DNA of 7,093 nucleotides from Microbacteriaceae bacterium. Lineage in GTDB: Bacteria; Actinomycetota; Actinomycetes; Actinomycetales; Microbacteriaceae. The notes beneath the pieces are model-generated. The model was not told where the DNA came from. It saw only the letters and a list, made by a program, of their open reading frames with translations, and did not search any database. The stretch lies in assembly GCA_025463665.1 (NCBI GenBank), contig JAODAY010000268.1, forward strand, positions 1-7,093, read 5' to 3'. Positions 1-7,093 of this stretch are shown here, piece after piece (the stretch's first letter is position 1; every line of letters starts with the position of its first letter). The translations under genes were made by a program, and so were the position numbers.

Positions 1-43
1 ACTTTTAATCCGTGGGTCGTCGGTTCGAGCCCGACGGGGCCCA
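1..43 (+). tRNA. tRNA-Lys (UUU anticodon), 3' part only
   Basis: The window opens inside the anticodon arm of a tRNA. Bases 2-8 form the 7-base anticodon loop CTTTTAA with anticodon TTT at 4-6, so it reads lysine AAA/AAG codons. The 3' side of the anticodon stem is 9-13, a 5-base variable loop is 14-18, and the T arm is GTCGG / TTCGAGC / CCGAC at 19-35. The 3' acceptor strand GGGGCCC is 36-42 and the discriminator A is 43. The next bases are CCC rather than CCA, so the CCA tail is not encoded and must be added enzymatically. The 5' half (acceptor 5' strand, D arm) lies outside the window. The 5' acceptor strand is predicted to begin GGGCCCC. Confidence 0.93.
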
Positions 44-49
44 CCCCTC

Positions 50-82
50 GGGATCCGCGTTATCACGCGGATCCCGTTTTTT
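50..82 (+). terminator. Intrinsic terminator of the tRNA-Lys gene
   Basis: A perfect 10-bp stem, GGGATCCGCG (50-59) with CGCGGATCCC (66-75), closes a 6-base loop and is followed after one G by six Ts (77-82). It begins seven bases after the tRNA discriminator base. It works only for rightward transcription, since no T-tract follows it on the other strand. Confidence 0.93.
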
Positions 83-96
83 CTCGGGTGCGAAAG

Positions 97-137
97 AGGA
101 GCACGGCCCGCTGCTCACGCAACCGGACCGTGCTCCT
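97..137 (-). terminator. Probable terminator of the tetR-MFS operon (T-poor hairpin)
   Basis: AGGAGCACGG (97-106) and CCGTGCTCCT (128-137) form a perfect 10-bp inverted repeat with a 21-base loop that can itself pair partly through CCG/CGG. Read leftward, it begins 17 bases past the antiporter stop codon and is followed by CTTTCGC, which gives only a short U-run. A terminator is the likeliest role because of its position. Termination strength is uncertain because of the poor U-tract and large loop. Confidence 0.55.
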
Positions 138-154
138 GTCTTCGATGGGGGCGC

Positions 155-2426
<2,272 letters not shown>

Positions 2427-2442
<16 letters not shown>

Positions 2443-2477
2443 AAGTGCAATTTTGCACTTTTTTGGTCAAAGTGCAA
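2427..2477. promoter_or_regulatory. Probable TetR operator array: one perfect dyad plus two outlying half-sites
   Basis: AAGTGCAA (2443-2450) and TTGCACTT (2453-2460) form a perfect 8+8 inverted repeat with a 2-base spacer, directly before the tetR start codon. Two further copies flank it: TTGCACT (2427-2433, inside the first tetR codons) and AAGTGCAA (2470-2477). The half-sites alternate in orientation, giving three overlapping possible dyads centred near 2438, 2451 and 2465. TetR proteins typically bind such palindromes. The cluster covers the predicted tetR promoter and lies upstream of the divergent peptidase gene. That the neighbouring TetR protein binds here is inferred from location and symmetry. 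Confidence 0.78.
2450..2477 (-). promoter_or_regulatory. Possible tetR-MFS promoter
   Basis: Read leftward, TTGCAC (2477-2472) could be a -35 box and CAAAAT (2455-2450) a -10 box, separated by 16 bases, with the tetR ATG seven bases past the -10. That spacing places transcription start at or next to the start codon and so implies a leaderless mRNA. Both boxes are imperfect (three and four of six consensus bases) and both fall inside the AAGTGCAA half-sites, so bound repressor would block polymerase. A better -35 match, TTGACC at 2468-2463, is too close to this -10. Confidence 0.4.
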
Positions 2478-2526
2478 CTACGCGCCGCTGTCATCCGACA
2501 TGTAGAACGCTCATGAAAGGCGAAGG

Positions 2527-2556
2527 GCTACCCCGAACGGGGGCGGGGGGGTTAGC
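2527..2556 (+). other. Imperfect hairpin in the peptidase leader, G-rich
   Basis: GCTACCCC (2527-2534) can pair with GGGG-T-TAGC (2548-2556), giving eight base pairs with one bulged T. The loop holds most of a striking run of G (five at 2539-2543, one C, then seven at 2545-2551). No known RNA element was recognised. Confidence 0.35.
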
Positions 2557-2566
2557 GTCGAGACCA

Positions 2567-2606
2567 CGGCCCGGCGCAACGGGTGCGGGGCCGCTTTCAT
2601 TTTTGT
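2567..2606 (+). other. Leader hairpin followed by a U-rich stretch; possible attenuator
   Basis: CGGCCC (2567-2572) pairs with GGGCCG (2588-2593). Inside it CGCA (2575-2578) pairs with TGCG (2584-2587) across a 5-base loop, with a 2-base bulge on one side. The hairpin is followed by CTTTCATTTTTG (2594-2605), so it resembles an intrinsic terminator placed just 8 bases before the peptidase ribosome binding site. It could act as a leader terminator, an mRNA stabiliser, or have no role. No antiterminator partner was identified. Confidence 0.4.
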
Positions 2607-2613
2607 GATCATT

Positions 2614-2618
2614 GGAGA
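2614..2618 (+). promoter_or_regulatory. Ribosome binding site of the M28 peptidase
   Basis: GGAGA lies six bases before the ATG at 2625. It decides the start: an in-frame upstream ATG at 2583 has no comparable site and would put 14 extra residues in front of a well-formed signal peptide. Confidence 0.8.
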
Positions 2619-2624
2619 TCCTTC

Positions 2625-4151
2625 ATGAAGCGAATGAGAAGCGCACGGCCACTGACGTTTGTCGCGGTCACCACCGCGGCAGCCGTCGTGATGGTCGGCA
2701 TCGGGTCGCCCGCCCTCGCCAAGGACAGGGGCCCAGACACGGCACCCCTGCGCGAGGCCGTCTCGGCCGACAACATCGTCAAACACCTCGAGGCGCTGCA
2801 GGCGATAGCGGATGCCAATGGCGGCAACCGCGCGGCCGGAACGAGCGGCTACGAGGCATCCGCCCAGTACATCGAAGACCAGTTGCGGGCGGCGGGCTAC
2901 GACCCCGTGCGCCAGCCGTTCTCCTACGATCAGTTCGGGGTGAACGGTGCGAACTTCGAACAGGTGTCGCCGAACCAGTCCGTCTACGTCGACGGCACCG
3001 ACTTCATCACCATGAGCTACTCCGGGTCGGGCGACGTCACCGCGGCGGTGACCGCGGTCGACATCAACCTCACCGGCGACCGGGCCTCGACGAGTGGCTG
3101 CGAGGCCGAGGACTTCGCCGCGTACCCCGCGGGCACGATCGCACTGTTGCAGCGCGGCACGTGCGACTTCGGCACCAAGGTGGCCAACGCCGTCGCAGCA
3201 GGAGCGGCGGGAGCCATCGTCTTCAATCAGGGCAACGACGTACCCGGCGACGACCGCTTCGGGGTACTCAACGGCACGCTCGGCACCGTGCAGTCCACCA
3301 TTCCCGCCGTCGGCACGTCGTTCGCGATCGGTGAGGCCCTCGCCGGCATCGCCGGGTTGACGGCACGGGTCGCGGTGGATGCCACGCTGACCACGATCCA
3401 GTCGTTCAACATCCTCGCCGACACCGGCGGCCGAGCCAAGCGCACCGTCGTGGTCGGCGCGCACCTGGACTCGGTCGACGTGGGCCCCGGCATCAACGAC
3501 AACGGCACGGGAAGCGCCGCGATCCTCGAGACCGCGATCCAGCTCGCGGAGACTGGTGAGGACGCGAGAAACCTCGTGCGCTTCGCCTTCTGGGGCGGTG
3601 AGGAAGACGGGCTCGTCGGCAGTGACTACTACGTGTCGCAGTTGAACAAGCGCGACCTGCGCAACACCGAGGTCAACCTGAACTTCGACATGGTGGGCTC
3701 GCCGAACTTCGCCCGCTTCGTCTATGACGGTGACGGGTCGGCCTTCGGCGACGTCGGACCGGAAGGATCGGATGTCGTCGAGCAGGTGTTCCTCGAGTAC
3801 TTCGCCTCGCAGGGTCTTGCGACCGTTCCGACGGCGTTCGACGGGCGCTCCGACTACTTCGGGTTCATCAACGCCGGCATTCCCGCCGGCGGCCTGTTCA
3901 CCGGCGCGGAAGGCATCAAGACGGAGGAGGAAGCCGCGCTGTTCGGCGGAACCGCGGGCGAGCCGTATGACCCCTGCTACCACCAGGCCTGCGACACGAC
4001 CGGGAACGTCGACACGACCGTGCTCGAGCAGATGGCGGACGCCATCGCCCACTCGACGCTCGTCTTCGGCGAGTACAAGCACGCGATCACCCGGCTGGAC
4101 CCGACCGAGTACGGCCTCATGCCGTTCAAGGCCGACCACTCGATGAAGTAG
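2625..4151 (+). CDS. Secreted M28-family zinc aminopeptidase with inserted PA domain
   Basis: A 508-residue exported metallopeptidase expected to remove N-terminal amino acids from peptides outside the cell. A Sec signal peptide (basic KRMRSAR, hydrophobic core about 10-28) ends in SPALA, with likely cleavage after A32. A PA (protease-associated) domain lies at about 120-250, and its C159 and C180 may form a disulfide. The catalytic M28 domain follows, with a full two-zinc set: H280 (AHLDSV), D292 (INDNGTGSA), E326 as general base and E327 as ligand (GGEEDG), D355 (NFDMVG) and H453 (PCYHQACD). C451 and C456 flank the last histidine, like the disulfide of Streptomyces-type aminopeptidases. No cell-wall anchor is seen, so the enzyme is probably released. 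It is divergent from the tetR-MFS operon and followed by its own terminator. Substrate preference is not predictable here. Confidence 0.93.
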   Translation: MKRMRSARPLTFVAVTTAAAVVMVGIGSPALAKDRGPDTAPLREAVSADNIVKHLEALQAIADANGGNRAAGTSGYEASAQYIEDQLRAAGYDPVRQPFSYDQFGVNGANFEQVSPNQSVYVDGTDFITMSYSGSGDVTAAVTAVDINLTGDRASTSGCEAEDFAAYPAGTIALLQRGTCDFGTKVANAVAAGAAGAIVFNQGNDVPGDDRFGVLNGTLGTVQSTIPAVGTSFAIGEALAGIAGLTARVAVDATLTTIQSFNILADTGGRAKRTVVVGAHLDSVDVGPGINDNGTGSAAILETAIQLAETGEDARNLVRFAFWGGEEDGLVGSDYYVSQLNKRDLRNTEVNLNFDMVGSPNFARFVYDGDGSAFGDVGPEGSDVVEQVFLEYFASQGLATVPTAFDGRSDYFGFINAGIPAGGLFTGAEGIKTEEEAALFGGTAGEPYDPCYHQACDTTGNVDTTVLEQMADAIAHSTLVFGEYKHAITRLDPTEYGLMPFKADHSMK

Positions 4152-4163
4152 ACGCCAGAGACG

Positions 4164-4197
4164 GAGGGGAGGAGGCGATTGCGCCTCCTCCCCTCTT
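4164..4197 (+). terminator. Terminator after the peptidase gene
   Basis: A perfect 14-bp stem (4164-4177 with 4182-4195; purine-rich left arm, pyrimidine-rich right arm) closes the 4-base loop ATTG. It starts 12 bases past the peptidase stop codon. The following TTCTGCG is a poor U-tract, but the right arm ends in CTC TTC and the stem is very stable. Confidence 0.78.
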
Positions 4198-4207
4198 CTG
4201 CGTCATT

Positions 4208-4213
4208 TACACT
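4208..4213 (+). promoter_or_regulatory. -10 element for a leaderless DUF1206 transcript
   Basis: TACACT fits the actinobacterial TAnnnT -10 pattern and ends six bases before the GTG start at 4220, so transcription would begin at the start codon. No Shine-Dalgarno sequence precedes the gene. No convincing -35 box is visible, since the expected position lies in the terminator stem. Confidence 0.55.
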
Positions 4214-4219
4214 GGGCGC

Positions 4220-5026
4220 GTGACCACCGAATCAGCGAAGCACGTCGTGAACGACGCAGCGGACAGTCAGACCCTCCACACCCTCGCCCGGGTGGGATAT
4301 GCGGTCAACGGCTTGCTGCACGCCCTTATCGGCCTCATCGCGATCGGGGTCGTGGCTGGACTGGGCGGCGACGCCGACCAGTCGGGAGCGCTCCGCCAGG
4401 TGGCATCCGCCCCCGGTGGGGTCCTCGTGCTGTGGACGATCGTCATCGGTCTGGCCGCCCTCGGCATCTGGCTCGCGCTGAGTGCCTTCCTGGTCGCGCC
4501 GAGGAAGGCGGACAAGAAGGCGATTCACATGGTCTCGGAGCTCGCCAAGGCCGCGACCTACCTCGCCCTGTCTGGCACCGCACTGACGTTCGCCCTCGGC
4601 GGTTCCTCGAGTTCGTCGTCCGGCTCGACGGGCGTGAGCGCCCGACTCCTCGGGGCCCCCGGCGGGGTCATACTCGTCGCTGCGATCGGAGTCGCCATCC
4701 TCGCGGTCGGCGTGTACTTCGTGGTCAAGGGCGTCACGCACCGCTTCACCCGCGACATCGCCGTGCCACCCGGCACCGCGGGCACGGCGACTGTCGCGCT
4801 CGGCGTAGCGGGGTACGCCGCGAAGGGTGTGGCTCTCGCCGTCGTCGGCATACTGTTCGTTTTCGCCGCCGTGACCGCGGATCCGAACAAGGCGACGGGC
4901 CTCGACGGTGCGCTCCAGGCGCTTTCGGAACTGCCCGCGGGCGCGGCCGTGCTCGGCATCGTCGGGTGCGGTCTCATCGCCTACGGCGCCTACTGCGTCG
5001 TGCGCGCGTTTCGCGCCCGCCTCTGA
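4220..5026 (+). CDS. DUF1206 family six-helix membrane protein of unknown function
   Basis: A 268-residue integral membrane protein with three tandem two-helix repeats, the architecture of the actinobacterial DUF1206 family, whose function is unknown. Helices fall at about 28-48, 68-92, 108-127, 147-170, 193-219 and 240-262. Repeats 1 and 3 open with matching segments (ARVGYAVNGLLHALIG at 23-38; LGVAGYAAKGVALAVVG at 194-210). All three share a short loop ending in a PGG or PAG turn (SAPGG, GAPGG, ELPAG) before the second helix. The middle repeat has lost the GY signature and carries a serine run (129-134) in its loop. Charged residues at about 94-101 (APRKADKK) and the C-terminal RAFRARL suggest cytoplasmic faces. 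The GTG start is chosen because a -10 element sits six bases upstream. It stands between the peptidase terminator and the SGNH gene with no functional link evident. Confidence 0.88.
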   Translation: MTTESAKHVVNDAADSQTLHTLARVGYAVNGLLHALIGLIAIGVVAGLGGDADQSGALRQVASAPGGVLVLWTIVIGLAALGIWLALSAFLVAPRKADKKAIHMVSELAKAATYLALSGTALTFALGGSSSSSSGSTGVSARLLGAPGGVILVAAIGVAILAVGVYFVVKGVTHRFTRDIAVPPGTAGTATVALGVAGYAAKGVALAVVGILFVFAAVTADPNKATGLDGALQALSELPAGAAVLGIVGCGLIAYGAYCVVRAFRARL

Positions 5027-5055
5027 CCAGGTGGCACCGGGCCGCACGAGTGTGA

Positions 5056-5061
5056 TGGACT
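5056..5061 (+). promoter_or_regulatory. Tentative -10 element for the SGNH hydrolase gene
   Basis: TGGACT ends six bases before the ATG at 5068, the same spacing seen for the DUF1206 gene, but it lacks the key second-position A. TGTGAT at 5051-5056 is an alternative. No strong Shine-Dalgarno sequence is present. The gene may instead be read through from DUF1206, 41 bases upstream. Confidence 0.25.
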
Positions 5062-5067
5062 CGAATA

Positions 5068-5841
5068 ATGAATAACGCCTTCACCAGTTACGTCGCAATC
5101 GGCGACAGCTTCACGGAGGGCGTCGGCGACGACCTGCCCGACGGCCGCGTTCGGGGCTGGGCCGATCTCGTCGCGCTCGGCCTCGCTCTCTCGACGGCGC
5201 AGCCGGTGAGCTACGCCAACCTGGCGATCCGCGGTCGTCTTCTCGGCCCGCTCCTCACCGAGCAGCTGGATGCCGCGATCTCGCTGAAACCGCAACTGCT
5301 GAGCCTCAACGGCGGGGGCAACGACATCATGCGGCCGAAGGTCTCGATCGCCGCGATATCCGACCAGCTGGTCGAGGCCACCCGTCGTGCGGCCGACAGC
5401 GGCACCCACGTTCTGCTGGTCAGCGGCGCGAACCCGACCAGGCACATCCCGCTCGGCAGCTTCATCGAGGCGCGCGGCAACCTCTTCGCCCAGGCGATCC
5501 GCGACCGCTTGCCGCTCGAGAACACAACGTTCGTCGACAACTGGGCCGACATCGAACTCGCCGAGCTCAGGTTCTGGTCGCACGACAAGCTGCACCTGGG
5601 CCCGCGCGGGCACGAACGGGTCGCGAGCAACGTTCTCGCCGCCCTCGGGGTGGAGATACCCGCGTTCGAGGGCGGGGCGCCCGTCGACCAGCCCGCGCAG
5701 CGCACCGCCGCCTACTGGCGCCAGTACGTTCTGCCCTGGATCGGCCGCCGACTCACCGGACGCTCGTCGGGAGACAATCGCAGCCCGAAGATCGCGACAC
5801 TGCAGCCGGTCGAGCTGCCGACGCCCGGCGGGCGCGGCTGA
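5068..5841 (+). CDS. SGNH/GDSL-family hydrolase (esterase/lipase-like), cytoplasmic
   Basis: A 257-residue serine hydrolase of the SGNH superfamily, which cleaves ester bonds in lipids, acylated sugars or similar substrates. All four blocks are present: block I GDSFTEG (12-18) with nucleophile S14; block II oxyanion glycine G56 in NLAIRGR; block III GGGND (82-86) with N85; and block V HDKLHLG (172-178) with the D173/H176 pair completing the catalytic triad. No signal peptide or membrane segment is seen, so it is probably intracellular. After the fold (to about 200) comes a tail containing WRQYVLPWIGRRLTGRSSGD (217-236), basic and then Pro/Gly-rich, a tail style I recall from actinobacterial members. 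The start is fixed by the position of block I close to the N-terminus, since no good ribosome site is visible. The natural substrate is unknown. Confidence 0.92.
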   Translation: MNNAFTSYVAIGDSFTEGVGDDLPDGRVRGWADLVALGLALSTAQPVSYANLAIRGRLLGPLLTEQLDAAISLKPQLLSLNGGGNDIMRPKVSIAAISDQLVEATRRAADSGTHVLLVSGANPTRHIPLGSFIEARGNLFAQAIRDRLPLENTTFVDNWADIELAELRFWSHDKLHLGPRGHERVASNVLAALGVEIPAFEGGAPVDQPAQRTAAYWRQYVLPWIGRRLTGRSSGDNRSPKIATLQPVELPTPGGRG

Positions 5842-5857
5842 CCCGCTCTGCCTTCCG

Positions 5858-5893
5858 GGCTGAGCACCCCGCGGGCGGCCGGTCGGCTCAGCC
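5858..5893. terminator. Inverted repeat between convergent genes, possible bidirectional terminator
   Basis: GGCTGAGC (5858-5865) and GCTCAGCC (5886-5893) form a perfect 8-bp stem. The GC-rich loop can pair further through CCG/CGG. The right arm covers the stop codon of the minus-strand gene and the left arm begins 17 bases after the SGNH stop. No T-tract exists on either side, so factor-independent termination is doubtful. Confidence 0.42.
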
Positions 5894-6331
5894 GGCGACG
5901 GAGTCGAGCAGCGCCAGCACGGCGCGTGCGTAGGCGTCCGCGGCATCCGTCGCCTCGAACCGCATCGCGGAACCGTCGATCGTCGCGTTCACCAGGAAGC
6001 GCTGCGACTCGAGCCGTGCCTCGCCGATCGACTCCGTGCCGCTCGTCAACTCGAGCGACCGCAGCGCGGAGCCGAGGAGGTCGCGGAGCTGGTCTTCGCG
6101 TGGCAGCCACAGCGCGGCGTCGAGCGACACCGAGTCGAGCGCCCACTCCGTCGTGCCGTTGAAGCCCAGCACCGTGCCGCTCGCGAAGGCGTGGGCCTCG
6201 ACCGTCATGTCGCTGAGCGTGTATATCTCCTCGTCGGCCTCGATGCGGTCGATGCTGAAGTTGTCGCCCCGCACCGGGTGCCAGGAGAGGCCCGAATCGC
6301 GCAGGGCCCTCGCGAGCTCCAAGGAAATCAT
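5888..6331 (-). CDS. Small conserved actinobacterial protein of unknown function
   Basis: A soluble, acidic 147-residue protein without signal peptide, membrane segment or recognisable catalytic motif. The best-marked stretch is GFNGTTEWALDSV (56-68) followed by LWLPREDQLRDLLG (74-87). From memory, similar short actinobacterial proteins with this signature sometimes carry the database name 'pilus assembly protein CpaE'. That name is not supported here: the protein is much shorter than CpaE and shows no P-loop ATPase motif. The likely start is the ATG at 6331. A TTG at 6346 would add five residues, but a -10-like CATAAT lies six bases before the ATG, which would make the mRNA leaderless. It lies 37 bases downstream of the VIT-family gene on the same strand and converges on the SGNH gene. 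Confidence 0.82.
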   Translation of the reverse strand: MISLELARALRDSGLSWHPVRGDNFSIDRIEADEEIYTLSDMTVEAHAFASGTVLGFNGTTEWALDSVSLDAALWLPREDQLRDLLGSALRSLELTSGTESIGEARLESQRFLVNATIDGSAMRFEATDAADAYARAVLALLDSVAG

Positions 6332-6337
6332 GGAGCC

Positions 6338-6343
6338 ATTATG
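6338..6343 (-). promoter_or_regulatory. -10 element for a leaderless transcript of the small unknown gene
   Basis: Read on the minus strand, CATAAT matches the TATAAT consensus at five of six positions and ends six bases before the ATG at 6331. This supports that start over the upstream TTG codon, which overlaps the element. The -35 region has no clear consensus box. Confidence 0.55.
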
Positions 6344-6368
6344 CAACCGGCGCCTGAACGCGTGACGA

Positions 6369-7093
6369 TCAGATTCCGCTGACCCCGAAGGCGAGACCGA
6401 GCAGGTAGGTGGCAGCGGCGGCGCCGAAGCCGATGGCGAGCTGGCGCAGCGCGCGCTTGAGGGGAGGCCCTCCCGACAGCAACCCGGTGACCGCTCCGGT
6501 TGCGAGCAGCGCCAGACCGACGAGCACCGAGGCCACGACGATGGCCGCGACCCCGTCCAGTCCGAACAGGTAGGGCAGAACGGGAACGATGGCGCCCGAG
6601 GCGAAGAAGCAGAAGCTCGAGACGGAGGCGCTTAGGGCGGAGCCGATCTCCTCGTGGTCGTTGATGTCGCGAGGAGCGGAGTGATCGACGGTCAGGTCGC
6701 GGAGAACCTCAGCGGCATGGGCGACGGCCTCGTCCTCCGCCATTCCGCGGGAACGGTAGACCAGCGAGAGTTCGTTCGCGTCGACGTCGAGGTAGGGCAG
6801 CGCCGAGCGTGCCTCCGGATCCGGGTTGGATGCCGCGAGCAGCTCGCGCTGCGAACGGATCGAGACGAACTCGCCCGCAGCCATCGACAGCGCACCGGCG
6901 AGGAGCCCGGCGAGTCCCGTCGCGAGGATGATCGGGGTGGAGACGCCGGTCGCCCCGATGCCGAGCACGAGGGCCAGGTTGCTCACCAGGCCGTCGTTGG
7001 CGCCGAAGACCGCCGCCCTGAAGGTGCCGGAGAGCCGGTTGCGGCCCCGGGTGGCGAGGCCGCGCACGACCTCCTCGTGGATGCGCTCGTCGG
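6369..7093 (-). CDS. VIT1/CCC1-family iron/manganese transporter, 5' end beyond window
   Basis: The visible 240 residues are the C-terminal part of a membrane transporter related to plant vacuolar iron transporter VIT1 and yeast Ccc1, which move Fe2+ or Mn2+ out of the cytoplasm. Five helices are apparent (visible residues about 26-48, 53-75, 152-176, 179-205, 211-237). Helix 1 carries the family signature FGANDGLVSN with its conserved aspartate (visible D33), and helix 2 has SMAAGEFVS. Between helices 2 and 3 lies the hydrophilic metal-binding segment rich in Asp, Glu and His. The reading frame stays open to the window edge (DERIHEEVVRGLATRGRNR). A GTG at 7067 lacks a ribosome site and is unlikely to be the start. 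Residues just before helix 1 look like the end of an upstream domain. In actinobacterial relatives this is often a rubrerythrin/ferritin-like domain, not visible here. Confidence 0.88.
   Translation of the reverse strand, partial: DERIHEEVVRGLATRGRNRLSGTFRAAVFGANDGLVSNLALVLGIGATGVSTPIILATGLAGLLAGALSMAAGEFVSIRSQRELLAASNPDPEARSALPYLDVDANELSLVYRSRGMAEDEAVAHAAEVLRDLTVDHSAPRDINDHEEIGSALSASVSSFCFFASGAIVPVLPYLFGLDGVAAIVVASVLVGLALLATGAVTGLLSGGPPLKRALRQLAIGFGAAAATYLLGLAFGVSGI

Noticed and set aside
1..137. The tRNA-Lys 3' end as an integration site of a mobile island
   Set aside because: No second copy of the tRNA 3' sequence, no integrase and no compositional break were seen in the window.
2480..2620. 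A known riboswitch (for example a cyclic di-AMP type, sometimes found upstream of secreted cell-wall enzymes) in the peptidase leader
   Set aside because: I found none of the conserved core segments expected. Only generic hairpins are supported.
2583..2624. An upstream in-frame ATG for the peptidase at 2583
   Set aside because: It falls inside the leader hairpin, has no ribosome site, and would add polar residues ahead of a complete signal peptide that starts at 2625.
2511..4139. A 542-codon minus-strand open frame opposite almost the whole peptidase gene
   Set aside because: Its product is Val/Arg/Asp/Gly-rich without domains, and the plus strand carries every catalytic residue of an M28 peptidase plus a signal peptide and ribosome site. 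It is a mirror of codon bias.
6344..6346. TTG at 6346 as the start of the small unknown gene
   Set aside because: It overlaps a good -10 element, has no ribosome site, and the extra five residues are not needed. The ATG at 6331 fits a leaderless start.

Overview
The window is GC-rich, roughly two-thirds G+C by eye, with strong G/C preference at third codon positions, GTG starts and several genes lacking a Shine-Dalgarno sequence. The tRNA gene does not encode its CCA tail. Together with the protein families present, this points to an actinobacterium, most likely the order Micrococcales and plausibly Microbacteriaceae. That family-level placement is an inference from gene style, not from a database search.

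Layout from left to right: (1) bases 1-43 are the 3' part of a tRNA-Lys(UUU) reading rightward, followed by a clean intrinsic terminator (50-82). (2) Bases 155-2442, minus strand, hold a two-gene operon: a TetR-type repressor (1807-2442) and a 14-helix DHA2/EmrB-QacA drug-proton antiporter (155-1810), joined by a 4-base GTGA stop/start overlap. A T-poor hairpin (97-137) lies past the antiporter. (3) Bases 2443-2624 are a divergent control region. It contains a perfect AAGTGCAA/TTGCACTT dyad plus two outlying half-sites, and two predicted leader hairpins before the next gene. (4) Bases 2625-4151, plus strand, encode a secreted M28 zinc aminopeptidase with an inserted PA domain, ended by a 14-bp hairpin. 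(5) Bases 4220-5026 encode a six-helix DUF1206 membrane protein. (6) Bases 5068-5841 encode a cytoplasmic SGNH/GDSL hydrolase. (7) Convergent to these on the minus strand are a small conserved protein of unknown function (5888-6331) and, cut by the right window edge, a VIT/CCC1-family metal transporter (6369-7093).

The clearest functional unit is the tetR-MFS pair with its operator array, the usual arrangement for an inducible efflux pump that represses itself until a ligand binds the regulator. The same operator cluster lies upstream of the divergent secreted peptidase, so shared control is possible but unproven. The remaining genes look like ordinary chromosomal housekeeping or accessory genes with no evident shared pathway. 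I see no mobile element, CRISPR array, toxin-antitoxin pair or defence system. The points most worth a second look are the operator array, the leader hairpins before the peptidase, an apparently leaderless start pattern, and a strongly repeated strand-symmetric 7-base word (GGATGCC/GGCATCC).
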